Assembly: GCF_030053415.1 (NCBI RefSeq)
Contig: NZ_JASGBJ010000001.1
Location: 1,178,001-1,242,000, forward strand
Direction of reading: 5' to 3'
DNA: 64,000 nucleotides
From: Marinobacter sp. CHS3-4
GTDB lineage: Bacteria > Pseudomonadota > Gammaproteobacteria > Pseudomonadales > Oleiphilaceae
The notes beneath the pieces were generated by a model that was not told the DNA's origin, did no database searches, and saw only the letters and a program-made list of their open reading frames with translations. Both the position numbers and the translations under genes were made by a program. Of the stretch, positions 25,801 to 34,268 are shown piece by piece (position 1 is the stretch's first letter; every line of letters begins with the position of its first letter).

Positions 25801-27912
25801 ATCCTCCGATGCGATCAATCCATACGCGGCTTGCTGAACCCGGTCGTGCTGGAAGCGATAATTGGGGTTGATCGTCAGGCTGTCATCCCTGTGGCTGGCC
25901 AGGCGATAATCGCCGTGCAAAGGCAGTATGGTGTATTGCTTGAGCGCCGGAAGCAGTGCTCTTGCGGTCTCGGCCAGGGACTTTTCGTAGATGTTCGCCA
26001 GAGTCTGCAAGTCGAAGGTATTGCCGATGCAGGCGGCAAGTTGCAGCACTCTCTGGGTGTTGTCCGGCAGCTGTCGCAGGTTCTCCAACATGAACTCGAC
26101 CACGTCCAGGCTGGCCTCCTCCCAGCCGGTCTGGTCCAGCTGCCACTGGAATCTGCCGGTCTCAGAATCAGACCAGATCGCGCCCTGAGAGTAGAGCTGG
26201 CGCAGGAGTTCATTGGTGAAGAACGGGTTGCCTCGCGCACGGTGGAACAACATGTCGCTCAGATTCAGACAATTGTCCGGATGACAGCGAAGAGTGTCTG
26301 CGACCAGATTCGCCACCGATTTCTGATCCAGCGGGCCCACCGGGATCTGGTGAATGCGCTGATGATTGTCCAGATCTTCCAGCAATAACCGTAGCGGGTG
26401 GCCCGGCCCTACTTCATTGCTGCGGTACGCGCCGATCAGCAGCAGGTGACTCTGATCCCGTGAGGTGACGATGCGTCGCAACAGTTCCAGCGTCGGCTTG
26501 TCGCTCCATTGCAAGTCGTCGAGGAATAGCACCACCGGGTGGCCTTCTCCGGCGAACGCTCTCAGGAATGACGTCAGCACCAGTTGCAGTCGGTTCCGTT
26601 CTTCGGCCGGCGGCAACTCGCTCACCGGCGGCTGCGGGCCAATGATCATGGTCAGTTCCGGTACCAGGTCAACGATCAGCGCGCCATTGGGCCCAAGCGC
26701 ATCGGAAAGACGCGTGCGCCATTTCGCCAGGGCCTGTTCCGGCTCCAGGAGCACCTGTTGGACCAGCGCCCGGAAGGTCACGGCCAACGCTGAGTAGGCC
26801 TCGCCATGTTTAAACTGGTCAAACTTGCTCTGAACCAGAAAGCCCCGCTCCCGAATTTGATATCGGTCAATCTCATTCACCAGGGCAGATTTGCCCACGC
26901 CGGAGTAGCCATGAACCAGACAAAAGCGGGTCTGGCCCTGAACTGCCTGCTCGAACAGATCCAGTAGTTGTTGAAGTTCCCGATCGCGCCCGAACAGCGC
27001 CTGAGGTATCAGGAATTTCTGTGAGTGGTCCCGTTCGCCCAGGGGGAAGTCCTGCGGCATGCGGCCCTGATCCAGGGCGGTGCTGCAGCGGGACAGATCG
27101 TGCATCAGACCTTCGCCGCTCTGGTAACGCTCATCGGGGGATTTGGCCAGCAGCTTCAGGACGATGGCAGAGACAGGCTTCGGAATGCCAGGCGCCAGGG
27201 AATCGGGCTGTGGCGGCAATTGGCTGATGTGATGATGCACCCACTCAAGCGTGGTACCTGCATAAAACGGTGGTTGGCCGGTTAGCAATTCGAACAACAA
27301 CACCCCGACAGAGTAGTAGTCTGATCGGTAGTCCAGGCTGCGATTCATGCGCCCGGTCTGTTCCGGAGACATGTAGGGCAGGATGCCTTCCAGATGCCCG
27401 GAAAAGTCCTGAGTCTGTTGTTCCTGTCCCAATTCTGACGCGATGCTGAAACCAGACAGGACAAGCAGGTCGCGCTTGCTGTCGATCAGCACATTCTGAG
27501 GCGATATCGCCTTGTGGACGATTTCTCTGGCATGGACTTCATCCAGGGTCTGAACCAGGCGTTGCGCGATGCTCAGTACATCGGTGACGGACAGACGACC
27601 TCCGGAACTCTGATTCAACCTGGCAGACAGCGAGCTCTCGTAAAGGTCAGTGATCAGTGCAATATTGCCACTGCCGTGTTGAAGGATGTGATTTACCGGG
27701 CGAACGCCTTCAATGCCGGCAAGCCGCTGGGCAATGCTGGCCTCATGGTGCATGACAGCCACTTGCCGGCGATCAGGATATTCCGAATCCAGGGTTTCGA
27801 CCGTCACTTCCTGGCCGTCGGACTCGCGTACGGCACGATAAGCCACCCGTCCGGCGTTTCGCCACAGAAAAGACTTGAGACTGTAATCGGGCAGCTGAAT
27901 GTGGGTCTGCAT
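22870..27912 (-). CDS. pseudokinase / AAA-type ATPase / GAF / GGDEF multidomain signalling protein
   Basis: A 1680-residue cytoplasmic protein. Residues about 10-275 are a serine/threonine kinase fold lacking catalytic residues: the beta-3 Lys is Glu39 (VTVETLD), HRD is H133-K-A, and DFG reads GFS (about 154-156), while Asn140 and the SPEQTG segment remain. Residues about 305-560 form a predicted ATPase with Walker A GYSGVGKSA and Walker B VVLFLDDLQW. A long helical repeat region follows (about 650-1290), then GAF (about 1340-1500), a coiled coil (EEKVTERTAELEALNEEL) and a C-terminal GGDEF domain with intact GGEEF and an RSAD I-site five residues before it. Predicted diguanylate cyclase with product inhibition, regulated by ligand and ATPase modules. 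Confidence 0.92.
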   Translation of the reverse strand: MQTHIQLPDYSLKSFLWRNAGRVAYRAVRESDGQEVTVETLDSEYPDRRQVAVMHHEASIAQRLAGIEGVRPVNHILQHGSGNIALITDLYESSLSARLNQSSGGRLSVTDVLSIAQRLVQTLDEVHAREIVHKAISPQNVLIDSKRDLLVLSGFSIASELGQEQQTQDFSGHLEGILPYMSPEQTGRMNRSLDYRSDYYSVGVLLFELLTGQPPFYAGTTLEWVHHHISQLPPQPDSLAPGIPKPVSAIVLKLLAKSPDERYQSGEGLMHDLSRCSTALDQGRMPQDFPLGERDHSQKFLIPQALFGRDRELQQLLDLFEQAVQGQTRFCLVHGYSGVGKSALVNEIDRYQIRERGFLVQSKFDQFKHGEAYSALAVTFRALVQQVLLEPEQALAKWRTRLSDALGPNGALIVDLVPELTMIIGPQPPVSELPPAEERNRLQLVLTSFLRAFAGEGHPVVLFLDDLQWSDKPTLELLRRIVTSRDQSHLLLIGAYRSNEVGPGHPLRLLLEDLDNHQRIHQIPVGPLDQKSVANLVADTLRCHPDNCLNLSDMLFHRARGNPFFTNELLRQLYSQGAIWSDSETGRFQWQLDQTGWEEASLDVVEFMLENLRQLPDNTQRVLQLAACIGNTFDLQTLANIYEKSLAETARALLPALKQYTILPLHGDYRLASHRDDSLTINPNYRFQHDRVQQAAYGLIASEDLPRMHLSVGRLMLQHNEGVVPNDQVIDIANHLNKGRTLIDSGQEHLQLAELNLRAGARARHSSAYEAALNYLLIAEEQLPETPWTQLPELMTDMAAEMQLCLYLTGRIDEADRWLQQMLDHAESDLHRADILAIRTRQNATLGRMSESIHAAIEGLALVGIDFSEHPTQADIDTERERVEEYLAGRNIADLVDAPIIEDTATLTAMRLLMEIFAAAFLSGSKIFSYLVLKAVNLALHKGNCPESAFAYAAYGMLLCGELDEPALGYQYGKVGLAINDRLDDLSLRARVIYVYAMFVHHWSNNWATLTPLFRKGIEAGYQSGDLLYLAYSAQDCVIWDPSLDLETARRQHQENLEIVRECAYQDSLDSGMLFLQMQRNLLGETHSADSLSSDDFSEQQCLDDMSERQFMTGIANHNIYSAEINLLYNDYDRARHFVHKQDTLIKSAMSLPQLARFYIVANLTLTALYPSMDKSEQRTTRKRLEDDLARMTRWADNCEANFRHLQHLMMAELACLDGDQNAALAYYDAAIDGARNHRFLRDEAIAYERAARYLLTIGRGRSAEGYLRGALGMYNRWGAHRKAGMLQEEFPVLRELSTTAAKPACGQLTDLDLASVMRASREISGEMMLDQLLQKTLNILLQNAGGQWGCVIVREKGQCVIEAAVLPERAQHTTDIPGHFVLGDRSGNDIPVPMSIISQVFQRDEAIVLHNASMDGPFINDPYTINRKPRSVLCVPVNREHIEAAVYMENNLADGVFTEARVELIQLLAAQASVAIENASLYAQIQDYTFLLEEKVTERTAELEALNEELQRLADRDGLTGVANRRSGDAYLHDTWLRQRRQQQPLSVIMLDVDHFKAYNDSYGHQKGDDCLTRIAETLKSQMQRSADMVARYGGEEFMLILPNTDKEGAIRVAENVRLAIESAGIEHGFSDTSDRVTASVGGATMIPDDQNSVEELVSAADQAMYKAKRSGRNRVRFA

Positions 27913-27935
27913 CAGGTACGGCTCGATCCTGGGGC

Positions 27936-28664
27936 TTAGCTGGGAAATAGCCTGTCGAAGGTGGCACTGAATGCCTGGTGGGCATTATCACGAACGGGTT
28001 CGCCGTGGCCGCAGAGCGCGTGCCTGAACTCCAGAGCCTTGAGTCGGTTAAAGTCCTTGGCTTCCGGTTCTGCAGCCTGCATCCAGACGGGACCAACGTT
28101 GGCCGGGGTAAAAAAGCCCATGCCTTCCATCCGTTCCCGGGAGGCATCGCAAAAGTGCTCGTCTGGTTGCAGCCAGTTCTGGAGTGCATCGCAGGCAATC
28201 AGAATGCCGCCTTCTCGGTCGAGTCGAAGGACCCCTTCCGGGACATTGGCGGTTTCAAACCGGAACAGGCTGGCGCCGGTCAGCGGCAGGGAAGCGTCGG
28301 GAGCCATCGCCCTGGCAGCAGAGCCAGCTTCTTCCTCCAGACCGGGCGTGACCCAGTACTGGGCCTGATAGCGGTCGAGATAGAATTCATCATCGCGGCC
28401 ATGCAGTGCCCCCAGGCGAATAACGTCGGTCACTCTGCCGAGCTCCTCGAGTTGCGCAAGGCCCTCGTCACTTAGCCGGATAGAGTTGATAAGGATGAGC
28501 CGGTCGCCTTCGCGAACGATGGTCATGTTGCGGCTGAACTGCCAATCCAGTTCCATCAGAACGGTTTCCATGGCACCGCTGACCACAAACACATCCGGGA
28601 AAACCTCTTCGATGGCACCATGGGCCAGTGCCGGTGGAAAGGATGTGTCTGTTGTCTGGTTCAT
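27936..28664 (-). CDS. MBL-fold-like hydrolase without a full metal motif
   Basis: A 242-residue soluble protein. The sequence runs like a metallo-beta-lactamase fold (RLILINSIRLSDEGLAQL, then a short LGALHGRDDEFY, ILIACDALQN, LCGHGEPV) but HxHxDH is reduced to HGRDD, as in DUF4336-type relatives. It may bind one metal or none. It ends 23 bases before the giant signalling gene starts, on the same strand, and its own upstream neighbour is nine bases away, so the three are likely one operon. Function not established. Confidence 0.75.
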   Translation of the reverse strand: MNQTTDTSFPPALAHGAIEEVFPDVFVVSGAMETVLMELDWQFSRNMTIVREGDRLILINSIRLSDEGLAQLEELGRVTDVIRLGALHGRDDEFYLDRYQAQYWVTPGLEEEAGSAARAMAPDASLPLTGASLFRFETANVPEGVLRLDREGGILIACDALQNWLQPDEHFCDASRERMEGMGFFTPANVGPVWMQAAEPEAKDFNRLKALEFRHALCGHGEPVRDNAHQAFSATFDRLFPS

Positions 28665-28673
28665 CGGTGTTCC

Positions 28674-29486
28674 TCAGTCTTTGTGATAGGAATAACGGCC
28701 AACGTAGCGATATTCCCTGGCGTACTCGTTGAGGTAGGTGTTCAGGTACCGCTGTTGAGTCTGATCAAGATGTCCATTTCGAATGTCGTCGATGGTTTCC
28801 TCTGCACTGCTGCTGTCCAGCCGTTTCAGGTGGAAGAGTGTCATGTCCCGCCCGCCGAAAAAGCTTTTCAGATAGTCGTGCAGCGATCGCGCCTGCGACA
28901 TATCAAAAACCGCGCCATAGAGTGCCGTGAGATGGGGCTGTTTGGCCAGCGAGTCTTTGTCAAAAATAGGAAAATCTCCCTCGGGTGGAGAGAAAGCGGG
29001 GTAGCGCCCCACTTCATGAATCGGTTGACCGGCCAGGTCTTGAATATAATCCTCATCCAACTGAGCCTGACGGGCGCCATCAAGCACGATGTTCAGATAG
29101 CGCTGGCTGGGTCGGCAGTGATTATTGATGAACTGTGGCATACCAACGTAGGTTAACGCAGAGACCGAATCGCTCTCGCCGGGCACGTGCTCGTCGGGAA
29201 TTACCTCCACTTCAATGCGGTCATAGCCGTGCCCGTACGCTTCAGCAGCATCCAGCAGCTCCAGCGCGTTGTCGTGGCAAAGATGCAATAAGCCGAGCAC
29301 CCGGTCGTGTGACGCATCGGTACATTCGATGTTACCGACGCCTCCCTCGTGCTGAAAAAAATGCTCGACGTTGAAGCGCAGGCGCCAGCCAGGCAGCTCG
29401 GCGCGCCAGGATGCCTCAGGTTCGACGCCTTTGGCTTTCAACGACAGCATGCTCATGTTTGAACCAAAACCAAAGTAGTAAAACAT
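28674..29486 (-). CDS. gamma-glutamylcyclotransferase-like protein
   Basis: A 270-residue protein beginning FYYFGFGSNMS, the substrate-loop signature of GGCT-fold enzymes (YFGFGSNM), followed by WRLRFNVEHF and AEAYGHGYDRIEV. The GGCT core covers about residues 1-130; the remaining 140 residues are an extension of unknown role. The ATG is chosen over an in-frame TTG nine codons upstream, neither having a strong binding site. Together with the MBL-like gene it sits upstream of the pseudokinase-GGDEF gene. Confidence 0.8.
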   Translation of the reverse strand: MFYYFGFGSNMSMLSLKAKGVEPEASWRAELPGWRLRFNVEHFFQHEGGVGNIECTDASHDRVLGLLHLCHDNALELLDAAEAYGHGYDRIEVEVIPDEHVPGESDSVSALTYVGMPQFINNHCRPSQRYLNIVLDGARQAQLDEDYIQDLAGQPIHEVGRYPAFSPPEGDFPIFDKDSLAKQPHLTALYGAVFDMSQARSLHDYLKSFFGGRDMTLFHLKRLDSSSAEETIDDIRNGHLDQTQQRYLNTYLNEYAREYRYVGRYSYHKD

Positions 29487-29549
29487 AGCGCCAGTTGCGA
29501 GCCTGTCTGCCAAATATACACAAAAACAGAAAAGCTACAGGTTACCCTG

Positions 29550-29596
29550 CTGACCTCCTTTCGGAAAGTCCTTGTCATAGGGCACCTGGAGGTCAG
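29550..29596. repeat. 9-bp inverted repeat upstream of the GGCT-like gene
   Basis: Arms CTGACCTCC and GGAGGTCAG are exact complements separated by 29 bases, with a smaller CTTTC/GAAAG hairpin inside. It lies in the 177-base gap between divergent genes and may be an operator or an RNA structure in the leader of either gene. Confidence 0.45.
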
Positions 29597-29663
29597 TGTG
29601 CTGCAAAGTCCTCTCCTTAAGACGTTCTGTTCGCTATGGTTAGGGGGGCATGAAAAAAAGTAG

Positions 29664-30065
29664 GTGAAAGTATTGAATGATCAATTTTTTCTGCTGTTTG
29701 CAGATCTGCTTCTGGTGATTCACGTCCTGCTGGTTGCCTTTGTCATCCTGGGGCTGTTGGCCACTTTTGTTGGCTATTTTCTGCAATGGCGTTGGGTTCG
29801 AAACGTCTGGTTTCGGCTGGTACACCTGATCGTGATTGGCATCGTGGTGATTCAGTCCTGGCTGGGTGTTCTGTGTCCGTTGACTGCCTGGGAGATGGCG
29901 CTGAGGAGAAAGGCAGATCAGGCCGGCTATGAAGGCTCCTTCATTCAGCACTGGCTGCAGTCTCTGCTGTATTACAACGCCCCAGATTGGGTTTTCATAT
30001 TCGCGTATACCCTGTTCGGGGCACTGGTTCTTGTGAGCTGGTTTTTGGTCAGGCCGAAACGTTAA
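29664..30065 (+). CDS. DUF2784 membrane protein
   Basis: A 133-residue protein with about four hydrophobic spans (about 8-37, 48-68, 100-126). NVWFRLVHLIVIGIVVIQSWLG and CPLTAWEMALRRKA are the conserved core of DUF2784, with a Cys in the CPLT motif. Start taken as GTG; TTG three codons later is an alternative. Function of the family is unknown. The gene lies 120 bases before the demethylase operon on the same strand but is probably separate. Confidence 0.82.
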   Translation: MKVLNDQFFLLFADLLLVIHVLLVAFVILGLLATFVGYFLQWRWVRNVWFRLVHLIVIGIVVIQSWLGVLCPLTAWEMALRRKADQAGYEGSFIQHWLQSLLYYNAPDWVFIFAYTLFGALVLVSWFLVRPKR

Positions 30066-30185
30066 TTGATGGGCGCAAGAGTCGCTCTGACGTTTTTGGT
30101 TGTTTTCGTGTCGTATTGGTTCAATCTGCAAATATCAAAGAGGGCCACATTAGGGCTATCCACAACCCGATGAGGGGAGATAGCA

Positions 30186-31547
30186 ATGGCCGTTAAATTC
30201 GAAGAAGCACTTCTTGGTTATCCTCAGCAACGCGCGGGCGCTGCCCGTCAGCCCGGTTCTGTAGATCAGTCCGATCGTCGGGTTCCCATCAATCTGCGCC
30301 AGTCGGGGCCAACGCCGGTAGAGATGCTGATTTCTACCCGGGTTCGCAAGTCCCCCTACTGGCATCTGGCCTACGAGGCTGGCTGCTGGCGCGCCACGGT
30401 GTATAACCGCATGTATCACCCCCGTGGTTACATTCGTCCGGAAGACGGCGGCGCCATGCTGGAGTACGAATCGCTGATTCACGACGTCACCATGTGGAAC
30501 GTGGCCGTAGAGCGTCAAATTCAGGTGAAAGGACCGGATGCCGAGCGTTTCGTGAACTATGTGATCACGCGGGACGCCACTAAGATCCATCCGATGCGTG
30601 GCAAGTACGTCATCCTTTGCAACGAGGAGGGTGGCATCCTCAATGACCCGGTGCTGCTGCGTGTGGCTGAGGATGAATTCTGGTTCTCCCTGTCCGACAG
30701 CGATCTGGAGCTCTGGCTGCGGGGCGTCAATCTGGGCATGGGATTTGACGTTACCATCGCGGAAATCGATGTGGCACCGGTGCAGATCCAGGGCCCGAAA
30801 TCCGAAGCACTGATGGCGGATCTGTTTGGTGAGGCGGTCAGGGATTTGCCCTACTACGGCTTGATGGAAGGCAAGGTGGCGGGTCGTGATGTCATCGTTT
30901 CGCAGACTGGCTTCACTGGTGAGAAAGGCTATGAGATCTATCTCAAGGAAGCGACCAAGTACGCCGAAGATCTCTGGTACAGCGTATTGGCTGCGGGTGA
31001 GCCTCATAAACTGCGCGTGATTGCGCCAGCTCATCATCGTCGTATTGCTGCGGGCATTCTGTCCTGGGGCCAGGATATAGATCAGGAGACCCTGCCATTC
31101 CAATGCAACCTGGCGTATCAGGTGCCACGCAACAAAGAGGCGGACTACATCGGTAAGCAGAAACTTGAGAAGGTCCGCGAACAGATGGATGCAGGGCATC
31201 CACCGTTCAGTCACATCATGGTGGGTATCCGATTTGGTGGAGGCCAGGTCACTGACTATGCCAACGATTTCTGGCTGATCAGCGGTGCCGGCGGTGGTGA
31301 GGCTCTGGGGTATGTCACGTCTCCCTGGTATTCGCCTGAACTGCAAACGAATATCGGGTTGGGCTATGTGCCCTTCGATATGCGTGATATCGGGACTCGA
31401 CTCACCGTTCACCTGCCGGTGGAGTATGCCGCTGCGGATGGCTCAACCGCGGTTGAGGCAGAGGTCGTGGAAGTACCTTTCCGGCCATCGGTGAACCCCA
31501 ATGCCCGGGAACGGGCCAGGGCGAAGGGTATCGACTTCGCCGACTAG
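30186..31547 (+). CDS. GcvT-family folate-dependent demethylase, DmdA-like
   Basis: A 453-residue aminomethyltransferase-fold protein. SGPTPVEMLISTRVRKSPYW, WNVAVERQIQVKGPDA, SDSDLELWLRGVN and QIQGPKSEALM follow the pattern of DMSP demethylase DmdA rather than of true GcvT; it is longer than DmdA (about 370) by an N-terminal extension and C-terminal insertions. Expected role: transfer of a methyl group from a methylated substrate to tetrahydrofolate, giving 5-methyl-THF. An MTHFR-like gene and fhs follow, the same logic as the LigM-MetF-LigH set. ATG after GAGGGGAG. Substrate (DMSP, a betaine or a methoxyl compound) not proven. Confidence 0.82.
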   Translation: MAVKFEEALLGYPQQRAGAARQPGSVDQSDRRVPINLRQSGPTPVEMLISTRVRKSPYWHLAYEAGCWRATVYNRMYHPRGYIRPEDGGAMLEYESLIHDVTMWNVAVERQIQVKGPDAERFVNYVITRDATKIHPMRGKYVILCNEEGGILNDPVLLRVAEDEFWFSLSDSDLELWLRGVNLGMGFDVTIAEIDVAPVQIQGPKSEALMADLFGEAVRDLPYYGLMEGKVAGRDVIVSQTGFTGEKGYEIYLKEATKYAEDLWYSVLAAGEPHKLRVIAPAHHRRIAAGILSWGQDIDQETLPFQCNLAYQVPRNKEADYIGKQKLEKVREQMDAGHPPFSHIMVGIRFGGGQVTDYANDFWLISGAGGGEALGYVTSPWYSPELQTNIGLGYVPFDMRDIGTRLTVHLPVEYAAADGSTAVEAEVVEVPFRPSVNPNARERARAKGIDFAD

Positions 31548-31621
31548 CAAAACCGGCCGGGCGGAGGGCGGATTTCTGCCAACCCGGCCAACCCTTCACC
31601 TCTTGCGTTGGGGTATGCGTT

Positions 31622-32551
31622 ATGAAGTGGGTGAGCGAGAAACAGCCGATCGGACCTCCTGACCAGGAATCCGCAGCGCGGCTTCAGGCCCTTGTGCGTC
31701 TTGCATCTCTGGAAGCGACGCCGCGCCAGATTCTTCAGGCTGAGGATCTTCAGTCCATGCTGCCTGCAGGCACCTGCGTTTACGTGCCTTTTCTGCCGAA
31801 AGGCCAGTTCGCCGATACGCTGGCAGCGTGCAGGCGGTTGCTGGAGATTGGCATGCAGCCAATACCGCACGTGCCGGCCCGAATGGCAGAAAGCCGCGAG
31901 CAACTTCGGGGCTGGCTGGCAGAGATGGAGGAAAGTGGCATCGACCGTCTGCTGCTGATTGCCGGCGACAGCGATTCCGTTGCGGGTCCTTTTCCGGACA
32001 CGCTGGCGGTTTTTGAATCCGGATTGCTTTCCCAGTTCCGGTTTCATGGCATCGGAGTTGCCGCCCACCCGGACGGTCACCCCTGGGCTGACAGAGCAAC
32101 GCTGCTAGAAGCCCTGCGCTACAAGCGCGAGTACGCGCGAACAACCTCGACGCGTCTCTGGGTAGTTACCCAGTTCACTTTCGATTCCGAGGTGGTGATC
32201 GACTGGCTTCAAAGTCTGGGCAACATCCTGGAAGAAATACCGGTCTATATCGGAATGGCAGGCCCTACCAGGGTAACAACGTTGTTGGCCTATGCCGCTC
32301 AGTGCGGAGTGGGAGCGGCTGCCCGTGCCATGCTCAAACGTCCTGGAAGTGTGCGGCTGTTGGGCGCGTGGACGCCAGACGACATGGTGCGCGAGCTCGT
32401 TCGGTACTGTCTGGACAACCCGGAAACCCTGCTTCGGGGCATTCATCTTTTTCCATTTGGTGGGTTGCGCCAGTCAGCGCAATGGATACAGGAACACAGC
32501 GGGTCCGTCGAGGATCAGAGGAGTGAGTACCATGAGTCTTCAGTACAATAA
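31622..32551 (+). CDS. methylenetetrahydrofolate reductase-like protein
   Basis: A 309-residue TIM-barrel protein. [12 protein letters not shown] resembles the MetF entry strand, with Glu31 at the position of the catalytic Glu, and [12 protein letters not shown] with PIPHVPARM match further MTHFR barrel strands. It is distant from housekeeping MetF. In this operon it most likely oxidises 5-methyl-THF from the demethylase to 5,10-methylene-THF, the reverse of the biosynthetic direction. It starts 75 bases after the demethylase, and its last 20 bases overlap the fhs start, indicating coupled translation. Confidence 0.82.
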   Translation: MKWVSEKQPIGPPDQESAARLQALVRLASLEATPRQILQAEDLQSMLPAGTCVYVPFLPKGQFADTLAACRRLLEIGMQPIPHVPARMAESREQLRGWLAEMEESGIDRLLLIAGDSDSVAGPFPDTLAVFESGLLSQFRFHGIGVAAHPDGHPWADRATLLEALRYKREYARTTSTRLWVVTQFTFDSEVVIDWLQSLGNILEEIPVYIGMAGPTRVTTLLAYAAQCGVGAAARAMLKRPGSVRLLGAWTPDDMVRELVRYCLDNPETLLRGIHLFPFGGLRQSAQWIQEHSGSVEDQRSEYHESSVQ

Positions 32552-34268
32552 ACTGTCACCCGTCACCCCGACGCTGGCGGATTTTCCACCGCCGGGCACT
32601 CCGGACATTGAGATTGCTCGATCCGTTCAGCCTCAGTCGATTCTGCTGCTGGCACAGCAGCGGTTTGGCCTGCCGGCGGAAAGCCTGGTGCCCTTCGGTC
32701 ACTACAAAGCCAAGCTGGATATGTCTTATGTCGATACGTCCGCCGCGGCGCCCAAAGGCAAGCTGGTACTGGTTACCGCGATTACGCCAACGCCGGCGGG
32801 CGAGGGCAAGACCACCACCAGCGTGGGATTGAACGACGGATTCAATCGGCTTGGCGTGCGCTCTTCCGTGTGCCTGCGTGAGCCCTCTTTGGGTCCCTGC
32901 TTTGGAATGAAAGGTGGGGCAGCCGGCGGCGGCCGGTCGCAGGTGATTCCAATGGAGGACATCAACCTGCATTTCAATGGTGATTTCCATGCAATTACCA
33001 CGGCCCATAACCTGCTGGCGTCGCTGATTGACAATCATATTCACTGGGGCAACGAATCCGGCCTGGACCCACGTCACGTCAGTTGGCGGCGGGTGATGGA
33101 TCTGACCGACCGTTCGTTGCGCAACATGGTCTGTGGTCTTGGCGGTGCCGCCCACGGCGTGCCCCGGGAAACGGGTTTCGATATCACCGTGTCGTCTGAA
33201 ATCATGGCGATTCTCTGTCTGGCAGACGGCCGTGCTGATCTGAAACAAAGGCTGGGCAACATCATCGTTGGTCGACGTACGGACATGACCCCGGTCACGG
33301 TTCGTGATCTGGGGATGGAAGGCGCTTTGACGGTTCTGTTGAAAGATGCGCTCCAGCCAAACCTGGTGCAGAGCCTGGAGCACAACCCGGTGTTCATCCA
33401 CGGTGGTCCTTTCGCCAACATTGCCCATGGATGCAATTCGGTGACGGCGACAAGGGCAGCTCTGGCCCTCAACGATGTGGTAGTCACCGAAGCTGGATTC
33501 GGCGCCGATCTGGGCGCCGAGAAATTTATCGACATCAAGTGCCGGCACACGGGGTTGCGGCCTGATGCTGCTGTGGTGGTCTGTACGATACGCGCCCTGA
33601 AAATGCAGGGCGGAGTGGCGAAAACGCAGCTTTCCATACCTGATCTGGAGGCCGTGCGTCAGGGCTCTGCCAATCTGGAGCGACACGTTCGTAATCTGCA
33701 ACAGTTCGGGCTGACACCGGTGGTCTGCATTAACCGGTTCCCGGACGATACGGAAGAGGAGATGAACCTTGTGAAGTCGCTTTGCGGCGAACTGGGCGTA
33801 AAAGCCATTCCGTCCAGTCATTGGGCGACGGGTGGCGAAGGAGCAACGGATCTGGCTCAGGCGGTGATGGACCAGATGGATGAGGGCAAGCCCGATATTG
33901 AGTTTCTGTACGAGGACAGTCTGCCGCTGGCGGATAAAATCGAGACCGTTGCCACCCGCATCTACCATGCCCGGAACGTGGAGTTTGCGCCGGCGGCCAA
34001 ACGTCAGCTGCAGGAGTACGAAGACCTTGGTTTTGGGCATTTGCCAGTGTGCATTGCCAAAACCCAGTACAGCTTCTCGGCGGATTCATCTCTCAGAGGT
34101 GCTCCAACGGGACACACCTTGCCGGTCAGAGAAGTACGATTGGCTGCTGGCGCAGGTTTCGTGGTGGCCGTGTGTGGCGACATCATGACCATGCCGGGCT
34201 TGCCTCGGCGCCCGGCCGCTCTGGATATTGAGTTGGATGACAATGGCCTGGTGGTGGGGCTAACCTGA
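32532..34268 (+). CDS. fhs: formate-tetrahydrofolate ligase
   Basis: A 578-residue enzyme, the normal Fhs length. The ATP site [12 protein letters not shown] lies at about 85-96, followed by [20 protein letters not shown] and [14 protein letters not shown], all hallmark Fhs segments. It interconverts formate plus THF plus ATP with 10-formyl-THF. With the upstream genes it should run toward formate, saving ATP while clearing one-carbon units from demethylation, though the opposite direction is possible. The ATG is set by GAGGAGTGAGTACC inside the end of the preceding gene; it converges with the regulator gene with a nine-base overlap. Confidence 0.95.
   Translation: MSLQYNKLSPVTPTLADFPPPGTPDIEIARSVQPQSILLLAQQRFGLPAESLVPFGHYKAKLDMSYVDTSAAAPKGKLVLVTAITPTPAGEGKTTTSVGLNDGFNRLGVRSSVCLREPSLGPCFGMKGGAAGGGRSQVIPMEDINLHFNGDFHAITTAHNLLASLIDNHIHWGNESGLDPRHVSWRRVMDLTDRSLRNMVCGLGGAAHGVPRETGFDITVSSEIMAILCLADGRADLKQRLGNIIVGRRTDMTPVTVRDLGMEGALTVLLKDALQPNLVQSLEHNPVFIHGGPFANIAHGCNSVTATRAALALNDVVVTEAGFGADLGAEKFIDIKCRHTGLRPDAAVVVCTIRALKMQGGVAKTQLSIPDLEAVRQGSANLERHVRNLQQFGLTPVVCINRFPDDTEEEMNLVKSLCGELGVKAIPSSHWATGGEGATDLAQAVMDQMDEGKPDIEFLYEDSLPLADKIETVATRIYHARNVEFAPAAKRQLQEYEDLGFGHLPVCIAKTQYSFSADSSLRGAPTGHTLPVREVRLAAGAGFVVAVCGDIMTMPGLPRRPAALDIELDDNGLVVGLT

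Noticed and set aside
30066..30185. Possible glycine or THF riboswitch before the demethylase operon
   Set aside because: The 120-base leader shows no recognisable conserved riboswitch core or terminator/anti-terminator pair.
30156..31412. Long open frame of over 400 codons antisense to the DmdA-like gene
   Set aside because: It mirrors the codon structure of the well-supported plus-strand gene, has no recognisable domain and no ribosome binding site.
32556..34040. Open frame of almost 500 codons antisense to fhs
   Set aside because: Antisense shadow of a highly conserved GC-rich gene; translation is low-complexity in His, Gln and Arg with no family resemblance.
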